Notes under the pieces: generated by a model
What the model saw: only the letters and a program-made list of their open reading frames with translations
Database searches by the model: none
What the model was told of the DNA's origin: nothing
Assembly (NCBI GenBank): GCA_965368175.1
Contig: CBDULX010000026.1
Span: 1 to 21,301, forward strand
Direction: 5' to 3'
Source of the DNA: CBDULX01 sp965368175
GTDB taxonomy: Bacteria > Pseudomonadota > Gammaproteobacteria > SZUA-229
DNA: 21,301 nt
Part shown: positions 14,651-21,301 of the stretch, piece by piece
Position numbering within the stretch: position 1 is the first letter of the stretch
Layout: each line of letters opens with the position of its first letter
Program-made: the position numbers and the translations under genes

Positions 14651-14980
14651 ATGCTAAACATGATCAAACCACTCACTTTGCTGCTAATTATTCTCCTGCT
14701 ACCCGAGATCAGCCTGAGCGATCAGAAACAGATCACGGTTGAGATTTACAAGTTTGCATTTACACCACAGGAGATCACCATCAGTCCAGGCAGCACCGTG
14801 CGCTGGATAAATAAAGAAAAACGTCAGTACCACAGTGTCTGGTTCGAACAACTGGGTGAACCGGAACCGGATTATCTTTTCCCTGATGATACTTATGAGC
14901 GTAAATTTGAAAAAACCGGCAGCTTCCCTTACCGTTGTGGCCCTCACCCGAAAATGACCGGTGTAGTTCATGTCAAATAA
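14651..14980 (+). CDS. Small exported cupredoxin (type 1 copper protein)
   Basis: A 109-residue protein with an N-terminal signal peptide (about 1-23) and a single plastocyanin/pseudoazurin-like fold. The family pattern FxFxPxxITIxPGxTVxW is seen at 35-52, and the copper ligands are H61 (QYHSVWF), C96, H99 and M102 (CGPHPKM). Cupredoxins carry single electrons in the periplasm, and pseudoazurin or azurin can serve nitrite reductases; here a donor role to NirS is inferred. The ligand loop C-x-x-H-x-x-M is tight, as in plastocyanin-like proteins. An alternative start, M4 at 14660, would shorten the signal peptide slightly. Its 3' end overlaps nirE by 11 bases, so the two are translationally coupled. 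Confidence 0.88.
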   Translation: MLNMIKPLTLLLIILLLPEISLSDQKQITVEIYKFAFTPQEITISPGSTVRWINKEKRQYHSVWFEQLGEPEPDYLFPDDTYERKFEKTGSFPYRCGPHPKMTGVVHVK

Positions 14981-15773
14981 TCTTCAATCGCCATCCGTGA
15001 AGGTGTACCTGGTCGGCGCAGGCCCCGGCGATCCTGAATTGCTGACGGTTAAAGCCTTGCGTTTAATGCAGCAGGCCGATGTGATTGTTTACGATCGACT
15101 GGTGTCACAGCCAATACTGGATTTGATTCCCCATGGCACTAAACAAATCTATGTCGGAAAATCCACTGGTAAACATCATATGGGGCAGGATGAAATCAAC
15201 CAGCTGCTAGTAAACCTGGCGAAAAAAAACCATTTCATTGTGCGCCTGAAAGGGGGCGACCCTTTCATCTTTGGCCGCGGCAGTGAAGAAGCACAGTATA
15301 TGATTCAACACGGTGTGACCTTTGAGTATGTCCCGGGCATTACTGCTGCCTCCGCCTGTAGTGGCTATGCGGGAATACCCCTCACTCATCGTGGAGTCGC
15401 CAGCAGTGTTCGTTTAATCACCGGTCATTGCCGATCTGACCAACCTCTGGAACTTGACTGGGAAAGCCTGGCCGATCCGGATACCACGCTGGTATTTTAC
15501 ATGGGGCTGGCCAGCCTGCCGCAATTACGCCAGCAACTAATCAATGCTGGTTTGCCGGCCGATACACCTGCGGCTGCGGTAGAGAACGGCACCACCGACA
15601 AACAGCGTCGATGCATTTCAACCCTGGATAAACTGCCTGATGACATTCAGGCCATGAATATTCAATCACCGGCCTTGATGATTATTGGTAAAGTGGTTAA
15701 CTTTGCCGAGCAACTTAACTGGTTCCAGCCCCAGATTAATTATGAAGATACCCCACAAGCTGTTGAACACTGA
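14970..15773 (+). CDS. nirE: S-adenosylmethionine uroporphyrinogen-III C-methyltransferase
   Basis: The SUMT enzyme methylates uroporphyrinogen III twice to precorrin-2, the entry to heme d1, siroheme and cobalamin. The 267-residue protein has the GAGPGDPELLT signature at 16-26, YDRLVS at 41-46, the SUMT loop KGGDPFIFGRGSEEA at 94-108, and PGITAA near 122-127. Length is that of a single-domain CobA/NirE, without the CysG dehydrogenase domain. Location between the cupredoxin and nirC, with overlaps on both sides, makes the heme d1 role (NirE) most likely. It could also feed siroheme or cobalamin. Confidence 0.92.
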   Translation: MSNNLQSPSVKVYLVGAGPGDPELLTVKALRLMQQADVIVYDRLVSQPILDLIPHGTKQIYVGKSTGKHHMGQDEINQLLVNLAKKNHFIVRLKGGDPFIFGRGSEEAQYMIQHGVTFEYVPGITAASACSGYAGIPLTHRGVASSVRLITGHCRSDQPLELDWESLADPDTTLVFYMGLASLPQLRQQLINAGLPADTPAAAVENGTTDKQRRCISTLDKLPDDIQAMNIQSPALMIIGKVVNFAEQLNWFQPQINYEDTPQAVEH

Positions 15774-16101
15774 TATCAATATCCGAGCTCTGCTCATCAG
15801 TCTGCTGCTGGCAACTGCCTGCAGTCATGCTGTTGCCACTGCAGCTGAGCTTGGCAAACATCGAGAACAGGAACTCACACACCTGTTAAAACACGATTGC
15901 GGTTCCTGCCATGGCATGACCTTAAAAGGTGGCCTGGGGCCAGCCCTGTTGCCCGAAGCACTGGCTGAAAAACCCGATGAACTGCTGTTTGTCACCATTT
16001 GGGAGGGCCGTCCCGGCACCCCCATGCCGCCCTGGAAAGCTCTTCTCAGTAAGCAGGATGTCAACTGGCTTATTCAACAACTACGCAAGGGTGTTCAATA
16101 A
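15742..16101 (+). CDS. nirC: NirC, cytochrome c55x
   Basis: NirC is a small periplasmic cytochrome of heme d1 clusters, able to donate electrons to NirS or take part in d1 maturation. The 119-residue protein has a signal segment (about 14-34), CGSCH at 53-57 in HDCGSCHGM, and a probable axial methionine M95 in RPGTPMPPW. The 'LKGGLGPAL' and 'EGRPGTPMP' stretches are typical of NirC. A start at 15685 would give a 19-residue non-signal extension inside nirE; ATG 15742 puts the signal peptide at the N-terminus and is preferred, giving a 32-base overlap with nirE. Confidence 0.86.
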   Translation: MKIPHKLLNTDINIRALLISLLLATACSHAVATAAELGKHREQELTHLLKHDCGSCHGMTLKGGLGPALLPEALAEKPDELLFVTIWEGRPGTPMPPWKALLSKQDVNWLIQQLRKGVQ

Positions 16102-16106
16102 AAACA

Positions 16107-17288
16107 ATGAAATCTAGAACCCAATTACTCGCAGGCCTATTAACGATCATTAGCCTGTTGAGCGCATGTGCACATACAGAACTTCGTGCGACCGGAGACA
16201 TGGGACTGATCGTGGAGCGGGCCATTGGCCGACTCACACTGATCGAACACAGTAATAAACAGGTACTGGCAAGGATTGATGGCCTGGGTGATCTCTCTCA
16301 CGCCTCCATCGTTTACTCCCGGGATCAGCGATACGGCTATGTGTTCGCTCGTGACGGTGGCCTGACCAAAGTCGATATGCTGAAACAGTCCATCGACAAA
16401 CGCATCATCCAGTCTGGCAACAGCATCGGTGGTGCCATTTCGCAGGACGGTCGTTTAATTGCGGTCTCTAATTATAAGCCGGGTGGAGTGAAAATATTTG
16501 ATGCCAAAACCCTGAGCCTGGTGGCCGATATTCCGGCCAGCTATGGTGACAATCAGCTATCAAAAACGGTGGGGCTGGTGGATGCACCAGGAAATAAATT
16601 TGTCTACAGCTTATACGATGCCGGTGAAACCTGGGTAGTGGATATGAAAAATCTGCAACAGCCACAAATAACCAAATTCAAAAATACCGGCACACTTCCC
16701 TATGATGGATTGATTACCCCGGACGGTCGTTATTATATTGCCGGCCTGTTTGGTGAAGACGGCATGGCACTGCTGGATATGTGGCATCTGGATAAAGGCA
16801 TTCAACGGATAATGAATCATTACGGTCGTGGTAAAGAAAAGTTACCTGTATACAAAATGCCACACCTGGAGGGCTGGGCCACGGCTGGCGATAAAGTATT
16901 CATGCCAGCCGTAGGCCAGTATGAAGTCCTTGTCGCGAATAAAAACAACTGGCAGCCGGTAGGTCGCATTCCAGTACATGGCCAGCCCATCTTTGTTATG
17001 GCCCGTCCTGATCAGAGACAGATGTGGGTTAATTTTGCCCATCCCAGAAATGATACTATTCAGGTTATCGATGTTGAGACCATGAAAGTGATCAAAACAC
17101 TGAAACCCGGCAAAGCGGTTTTACATATGGAGTTTACGCCCAGAGGTGAACAGGTATGGATGTCGGTACGTGATGAAGACAGGGTAGACATAGTCGATAC
17201 CGAAACCTTTGAAGTCATCAGCAGTATCAAGGTCGATAAGCCCAGTGGTATTTTCTTTACTAACCGGGCAAATAAAATTGGTCTTTAG
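16107..17288 (+). CDS. nirF: NirF, heme d1 biosynthesis lipoprotein
   Basis: NirF is a periplasm-facing propeller protein required for heme d1 synthesis; it binds d1-type tetrapyrroles and its exact step is debated. The 393-residue protein begins with a lipoprotein signal and lipobox LSAC (C21), then a NirF/NirS-like beta-propeller. GDMGLIVERA at the start of the domain, GGAISQDGRLIAVSNY and DGLITPDGRYYIAG blades and the closing VDKPSGIFFTNRA are NirF features. No CxxCH is present, which separates it from NirS and NirN. It lies 5 bases after nirC. Confidence 0.93.
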   Translation: MKSRTQLLAGLLTIISLLSACAHTELRATGDMGLIVERAIGRLTLIEHSNKQVLARIDGLGDLSHASIVYSRDQRYGYVFARDGGLTKVDMLKQSIDKRIIQSGNSIGGAISQDGRLIAVSNYKPGGVKIFDAKTLSLVADIPASYGDNQLSKTVGLVDAPGNKFVYSLYDAGETWVVDMKNLQQPQITKFKNTGTLPYDGLITPDGRYYIAGLFGEDGMALLDMWHLDKGIQRIMNHYGRGKEKLPVYKMPHLEGWATAGDKVFMPAVGQYEVLVANKNNWQPVGRIPVHGQPIFVMARPDQRQMWVNFAHPRNDTIQVIDVETMKVIKTLKPGKAVLHMEFTPRGEQVWMSVRDEDRVDIVDTETFEVISSIKVDKPSGIFFTNRANKIGL

Positions 17289-17329
17289 AAGAAAACCTGA
17301 GCCATCATACACACTGATCTGAATAAAGC

Positions 17330-17629
17330 ATGAGCAGTAAACCTCCTTTCTGTGCCTGGCATTACGTAACCTTTTTGCCCACTGGCTTTGCACTGCTGGG
17401 CAGTAGTGTCGCAATTACCTCCAGACTACAACAATGGGGCAACGACCCACGCATCAGCACGGTAATTACGGTATTCGTCTGTGAAATTTTGATGGTCGTT
17501 TCCGCATTTGGTGCCCTGGCCTATATAAAACAGCCCTATAAACGCCGCTATGCCAAACAGGTTTTTGCGCTAAATATGACTTACTTGGTGAGTGCAATAT
17601 TCACTGGACTTTATTTATTCCTGAGCTGA
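17330..17629 (+). CDS. Small three-TM membrane protein downstream of nirF
   Basis: A 99-residue protein with hydrophobic segments at about 13-30, 43-64 and 79-98 and a basic loop KQPYKRRYAK between the second and third. I do not recognise the family. It follows nirF by 41 bases and precedes the next membrane protein by 4, so all three are probably one transcript. No cysteine heme motif. A role tied to the nir cluster is possible by position only. Confidence 0.6.
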   Translation: MSSKPPFCAWHYVTFLPTGFALLGSSVAITSRLQQWGNDPRISTVITVFVCEILMVVSAFGALAYIKQPYKRRYAKQVFALNMTYLVSAIFTGLYLFLS

Positions 17630-17633
17630 CCCT

Positions 17634-18047
17634 ATGTCTATTTTAAAACAAATTAGCATCAAAGCCCTCGCCGCCGGCTCCATTGTCATTATTTTTCTGG
17701 GCCTGGTAGCCCAACTGGGATTTCTCCTGCTGGCAGTTTATTACACCGAGCTCACCCAGGCTTATCCCGCCCTGACTACGCCATTAATCATCCTGTCTTA
17801 TCTGGTGGGTATCATGGCATTTTTGCTCATCATGTCTATAGGTGGCTATGTGGCAGCCAACCTGGCTCCTGACTTAAAAATATTCCACGGTATTCTGATC
17901 GGATTACTTACTACTGGCCTGTCGTTGATTGCATCTCTAAATGAAAATGGCTTCACACTGATGGCACTATTGTTCCTTGCTTGTGGAACCACCTTTACTG
18001 TTGCCGGTGTCATTATCTGGCAAAAGCTTCACCTTAACAGCTTATGA
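17634..18047 (+). CDS. Small four-TM membrane protein
   Basis: A 137-residue integral membrane protein with hydrophobic segments at about 12-38, 50-76, 84-101 and 107-130. The GGYVAANLAPD...HGILIGL sequence across the second loop is a pattern shared by many small bacterial membrane proteins of unknown function (TIGR04086/DUF3792-like). Four bases from the previous gene, and the last gene of the nir cluster as seen here. No function can be given. Confidence 0.62.
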   Translation: MSILKQISIKALAAGSIVIIFLGLVAQLGFLLLAVYYTELTQAYPALTTPLIILSYLVGIMAFLLIMSIGGYVAANLAPDLKIFHGILIGLLTTGLSLIASLNENGFTLMALLFLACGTTFTVAGVIIWQKLHLNSL

Positions 18048-18363
18048 ATTATGAGCGCACTACGCTGAACTGACGATTAAAACAAAATATTTCAATCCGT
18101 AAATAAACGCGAGCCCTTAGTAAACCTCCGATTAAGTCTGGTTATAGCAGGCTGTGATGAGTGCTTAGATTGTTCACGAAGTGAGGCGATAGTCATTCTT
18201 TGTAAAGAATTTAAAGGAAAATCTCGACGCTTTTAGCCAGTATAAAACAGCCAGGACTTCATCAGAGGTCTTTAGTATGCCTGAGCAATATATTTATATA
18301 ACAAACAGAATAGAGCTGGTGGTAACGGATCAGGTGACTGGTTATAATAGCCATATTCTAATT
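18048..18363. other. Gene-free stretch with decamer-like remnant and small palindrome
   Basis: I see no convincing gene in these 316 bases. AAATAAACGCGA at 18101-18112 resembles a piece of palindromic elements A and B. ATTCTTT-GT-AAAGAAT (18195-18210) is a perfect small inverted repeat. The complement strand between about 18285 and 18175 can be read for roughly 40 codons (including KASRFSFKFFTKNDYRLTS before a stop), but without a start or known relative; it may be a repeat or gene remnant. Confidence 0.4.
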
Positions 18364-18729
18364 TTATGAGATACTCTGTATAAAGGTCTTATTATCTTTA
18401 TACTTTAAATTTACATTCTCAATATAATTCATTAATGTACGCGTATCTGCGTCAATAATAGTTTGCATAAAATCACTATAGCAAGGGTACTCTTTTACAT
18501 AACAGACAACACGCCCATAGTCGGTTGAGGTGTTTTCAAACAGCTCAATACACCGATAAGCCAGTTCCTGGGAATTGATTGCTGCGCTTCGATTAAAATT
18601 TGTGGGATTAAACCTGATACCCAGATAGATAGTATTGCTTGCCAGCTCTTTCTTAAATTGCGACTTAAAACTGTCACTCAATCTGTCTGGCTCTTGAAAG
18701 CTAACTTTAATTCTGTAGAATTTTTCCAC
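18364..18729 (-). CDS. Hypothetical protein, unrecognised
   Basis: A 121-residue open frame beginning with GTG at 18729 and lacking a good ribosome site. The product is soluble, without signal peptide or membrane segment, moderately charged (start MEKFYRIKVSFQEPDR), with a few cysteines but no metal motif. I recognise no family. It stands alone in a scar rich in decayed transposase fragments. It could be a real cargo gene or a chance frame. Confidence 0.4.
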   Translation of the reverse strand: MEKFYRIKVSFQEPDRLSDSFKSQFKKELASNTIYLGIRFNPTNFNRSAAINSQELAYRCIELFENTSTDYGRVVCYVKEYPCYSDFMQTIIDADTRTLMNYIENVNLKYKDNKTFIQSIS

Positions 18730-19020
18730 TGTGTGTTACCAGGTTTTACATTGACAATAAAATCGATTCGGCTTCCCTGCTAAAACGCCTACAAGTCAGC
18801 CCTGACTGGATATGCTGATAATAATGATTTAGTGAATCCCTGGATATAAGGGTTTAGCTGATTCTTTTGTAGGGAAAATCTGACAGGTACAACTCCGAAT
18901 AACCCTCGCCAGGGAACAATGTGCAAGAACGACGGATACCCTGTCATTTAAGATCATTTAAGTATTATTAGCTGGCTGAGTCAATCACCCGAACAGGGGA
19001 TTATTTACAGTTTCCTTATA
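18730..19020. other. Gene-free stretch upstream of a decayed transposase
   Basis: No coding frame or known RNA that I can see, and stop codons are frequent in all frames. It precedes the readable part of the RAYT remnant and may include its lost upstream portion. Confidence 0.4.
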
Positions 19021-19152
19021 TGGGCATCCTTAAAGGCTATTCCCTATTATCATTGTATATCTGCATGCGTCGCGCCTTCCTATGCGGTGAAGATCAACTC
19101 ATCAACCAGCTATGGACGTCGTCGTCATTGGATTGAGGGTAAGTTAAACTGA
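19021..19152 (+). pseudogene. Decayed REP-associated tyrosine (Y1) transposase, N-terminal part
   Basis: Three pieces in two frames together spell the start of a RAYT/Y1_Tnp transposase. IPYYHCISACV runs at about 19039-19071 in one frame, RRAFLCGEDQLI at 19068-19103 in another, and TSYGRRRHWIEGKLN followed by a stop at 19105-19152 back in the first frame. These correspond to the family's PYYHCISRCVRRAFLCG and SYEHRRQWIEDRL segments. Small deletions near 19068 and 19104 explain the frame changes. Nothing of the later HxH and catalytic Tyr region is present. Confidence 0.72.
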
Positions 19153-19162
19153 CGTGGCTTAA

Positions 19163-19273
19163 TGACCTGGTACACCCCAGTTAAGTGTTATCATACTTGA
19201 ATTGAGGAATGTACGAATGAATACTAGAAAACAATATACAAAAGAATTTAATTTGATGGAATTTGCCTGGTAA
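19163..19273 (+). mobile_element. Decayed left end of an IS3-family element with orfA start
   Basis: TGACCTGGTACACCCCAGTT at 19163-19182 resembles an IS3-family terminal repeat. At 19217, after GAGG, an open frame MNTRKQYTKEFNLMEFAW stops at 19271-19273; its first 11-12 residues match the usual OrfA start (M..RKQYTKEFKL). The rest of orfA, all of orfB and the right end are missing. It lies 10 bases past the RAYT remnant and probably truncated it. Confidence 0.65.
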
Positions 19274-19312
19274 AAGAACTTTCTAAAATTCTTATAGACT
19301 CTAAATTCTACC

Positions 19313-19340
19313 ATCTAGCCTGATTGCAATCAGGCTAGAT
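19313..19340. terminator. Perfect 28-base palindrome, possible terminator of the GNAT-deacetylase gene
   Basis: 14-base arms (19313-19326 and 19327-19340) are perfectly complementary and centred on TTGCAA, forming a 12-bp hairpin with a TGCA loop. It lies 56 bases beyond the stop codon of the minus-strand gene. There is no clear T run on either side, so termination is inferred from position and stem strength only. Confidence 0.45.
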
Positions 19341-19396
19341 ATATCCTGTAATGAAGTACCTGTATTGCCCTGGCTTTATCTCAACTCTGTTGGTAT

Positions 19397-21166
19397 CTAC
19401 CTGGCTTTCCTTTTAGTCTCTTTCACCTGTTTAACTTTAGCAGTATGTGTAGACCATAAACCTTCGAAAAAGTGACGTGCGTTGCTGCCAAGTGTGCGGG
19501 TACGATAACCACCCTCCTGAACCACCAGGGTCGGCAACTTCAATGCACCAATCATGTTTCCATTTACCTGAAAATCCATTGCTGCCAACTGCCAGGTACC
19601 AGTGGGATCGGCTTTAGCAGTATCCAGGCCAAGAGCCACAACAAGAAATGTTGGCTTATAATCCATAATTTTCTTAAGCGCTTTAGCCAGGGTTCGTTGA
19701 TAACGTTCAACACTGGTATTTTCAGGCAGAGGTAAATTTAAATTATACCCCTTACCATCACCTTCCCCTGTTTCATCTGCAAAGCCTGAAAAATGAGGAT
19801 AGGCAAAGTGCGGATTGCCATGAATAGATACGGTATACACATCAGCGCGATTATAAAAAATATCCTGCGTCCCATTACCATGGTGGAAGTCCACATCCAG
19901 AATTGCCACTCGACCGTAACTGCTCAGGTAATGGGCTGCAACAGCAGATGAATTAAAATAACAAAAACCACCAAACGCTCTACGTTCAGCATGATGCCCC
20001 GGCGGACGAACCAGTGCATATGCAATATTAAATCCTTCAAGTATGGAGGTTGCACCGGTAATTGCACAATCCACTGCACCACGTGCAGCTAAATAAGCGT
20101 TCCGATTTAACGGAGTGAATGTATCCATACAGTAATATCCAACCTGTAGTTCAAAATCTTTAGGTGGCCTCATCACGTTTCGAATTGGAAATATTATTGG
20201 ATAAATGGATTTACCAATAGGCAATCTCGCACATGCACGCCGTAGATAGTGTACGAAATTTGGATCATGCACCGCCTTTATATGACTCTCCGATGTTCGT
20301 TTTGGATTAATCCGCGTAAACAGGCTTGTCTTATTTAAATGATGCATTATGGCTGAGAGCCTGACGGGAGACTCAACATAACCGTGGTCCTTAACATGGT
20401 GAATATCATGACCTTCATTAACAATCAATGCGATACTTTTTGTATGCGGTACAGTCTGTTTAATTTTTTTGGGTGTTAAATATCTCGGTTCTCGCAATTG
20501 CACTGGGTCATCAATAAACGAATTGACTACCTCATTAATCTGTTTTTTTGGAATAACATCTGAATATTTCCTTTCCAGTATTGCACGAACAACATTGCGT
20601 GAGACCTCTCGCGATAACTCGACACCCTGTCCAATATCATCAAATACCAGATAATATATATCTTCATCTTCTGGTGTAACCGGTGATGCATAATCATTGT
20701 TGATAATTGGACGAGCACCATAACGCTCATAAAATCTTAGTCGCGCGATATTCTGCTTTAGCAACTCAGGTTCAGTTACAAGCTCTGGGTCATCAATGCT
20801 ACACTCAAAAAATATGCCATATACATTAAGTGATAAAGCTTCTTCACGAACACGTTCATAAAGTGCACTACCTACCCCACCTCCAGTTTCACCGGCTGCG
20901 GCTGAAACCAGTTCAAGATATACTATCTCTATATCGGGCAGATGCAATAACATCGCAAAACCCTTGACCTTATCCATAGCATCTTCCGCAACCAGCAGCA
21001 TTGACCTGTATTTATACTTAAGTGGATTGGTTAACTGCTTTGGTAACTTTTCAAATTCAGCCTGGCGTGCACCGGGAAATTGCTGGCGTAGTATCTCCAG
21101 CACCTGCTCGATGGCATTGCGATTGTGCGGCGATGAATCGTCATAGATTTTTCGAATGCGAAACAT
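19397..21166 (-). CDS. GNAT acetyltransferase fused to class-II-like histone deacetylase / acetylpolyamine amidohydrolase
   Basis: A 589-residue cytoplasmic protein with two opposed activities. Residues about 1-178 are a GNAT-like domain with the acetyl-CoA loop GETGGGVGSALYERV at 92-106 and the later RLRFYERYGAR (142-152). After a linker (180-245), residues 246-572 are an arginase-fold deacetylase. It shows GHH with H391-H392, zinc ligands D426 and H428 (LDVDFHHGNG), third ligand D515 (GLDTAKADP) and the catalytic tyrosine Y554 in QEGGY. The EGGY and HHGNGTQDIFY forms fit the class II/AphA-like group. The zinc and dyad residues are all present, so the deacetylase should be active. Substrate (polyamine, lysine in protein, or small amide) is unknown. 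The C-terminal tail is Lys/Arg-rich. Convergent to the nir cluster and unlinked to it. Confidence 0.9.
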   Translation of the reverse strand: MFRIRKIYDDSSPHNRNAIEQVLEILRQQFPGARQAEFEKLPKQLTNPLKYKYRSMLLVAEDAMDKVKGFAMLLHLPDIEIVYLELVSAAAGETGGGVGSALYERVREEALSLNVYGIFFECSIDDPELVTEPELLKQNIARLRFYERYGARPIINNDYASPVTPEDEDIYYLVFDDIGQGVELSREVSRNVVRAILERKYSDVIPKKQINEVVNSFIDDPVQLREPRYLTPKKIKQTVPHTKSIALIVNEGHDIHHVKDHGYVESPVRLSAIMHHLNKTSLFTRINPKRTSESHIKAVHDPNFVHYLRRACARLPIGKSIYPIIFPIRNVMRPPKDFELQVGYYCMDTFTPLNRNAYLAARGAVDCAITGATSILEGFNIAYALVRPPGHHAERRAFGGFCYFNSSAVAAHYLSSYGRVAILDVDFHHGNGTQDIFYNRADVYTVSIHGNPHFAYPHFSGFADETGEGDGKGYNLNLPLPENTSVERYQRTLAKALKKIMDYKPTFLVVALGLDTAKADPTGTWQLAAMDFQVNGNMIGALKLPTLVVQEGGYRTRTLGSNARHFFEGLWSTHTAKVKQVKETKRKAR

Positions 21167-21237
21167 AATTAAACTGCCTGTAAAAAAGAGAGATCAGAAT
21201 GGCACTTACTTAAGGAAAGCTTAGACCTAAGTCCGTC

Positions 21238-21301
21238 ATACCGGCATGCTTTTAGCCGGTATCCAGCTATTTAAGCGATGGATTCCAGCTAAAAGCATGC
21301 T
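21238..21301. repeat. Extragenic palindromic repeat, cut by window end
   Basis: GCATGCTTTTAGC at 21244-21256 is perfectly inverted at 21288-21300, and the similarity continues inward with a few mismatches. A nested palindrome ATACCGG (21238-21244) / CCGGTAT (21256-21262) shares the first arm. It resembles dispersed REP-type palindromes of the GTCAT..CCGG..ATCCAG kind common in gammaproteobacteria. It may extend beyond 21301. Confidence 0.7.

Noticed and set aside
15685..15741. Upstream start of nirC at 15685
   Set aside because: It adds non-signal residues before the signal peptide; ATG 15742 places the hydrophobic segment at the N-terminus.
1..21301. tRNA, rRNA, riboswitch or phage genes
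   Set aside because: None seen on either strand; no cloverleaf, phage structural gene or recognisable aptamer.

Overview
The window is a compact denitrification island from a proteobacterium, most likely a gammaproteobacterium. The evidence for that is the cNOR and cd1 nitrite reductase sequences, perfect FNR/DNR-type boxes, and a GNAT/deacetylase fusion of proteobacterial type. Species cannot be named from the sequence. The set encodes reduction of nitrite to NO (NirS) and of NO to N2O (NorCB). No nitrate reductase (nar/nap) or N2O reductase (nos) gene is present in the window.

Layout. (1) 1-2750: a membrane-anchored hemerythrin, then norC-norB, closed by a strong rho-independent terminator. 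(2) 2801-6970: norQ, a small membrane protein, a NapH/NosR-like membrane ferredoxin and norD, all overlapping or tightly packed; these are the maturation genes for NorCB. (3) 7000-9520: nnrS, a soluble hemerythrin and a DUF2249 protein, bracketed by two related palindromic elements. (4) 9583-10878: a 12-TM-like membrane protein with conserved-looking histidines. (5) 11068-18047: nirS, a NirT-like multiheme cytochrome fused to an ethylbenzene-dehydrogenase-like domain, a small cupredoxin, nirE, nirC, nirF and two small membrane proteins. (6) 18048-19340: a gene-poor scar with one unidentified minus-strand ORF, a decayed REP-associated (RAYT/Y1) transposase and the decayed left end of an IS3-family element. 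(7) 19397-21166, minus strand: an N-terminal GNAT acetyltransferase fused to a class-II-like histone deacetylase/acetylpolyamine amidohydrolase, then an extragenic palindrome at the window edge.

How it works together. Five promoters carry a TTGAC-N4-ATCAA-type box about 29-33 bp (centre to centre) upstream of a -10-like hexamer. This is the class II FNR/CRP activator geometry, so a DNR/NNR/FNR-type regulator would switch on hemerythrin, norCB, nnrS, hemerythrin-DUF2249 and nirS together under low oxygen and NO. The nirS promoter has two perfect boxes. Electrons for NirS would come from the NirT-like cytochrome, the cupredoxin or NirC. NirE and NirF belong to heme d1 synthesis, but nirJ and nirD/L/G/H are absent here and must lie elsewhere. 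NnrS and the two hemerythrins probably deal with NO or its damage to iron.
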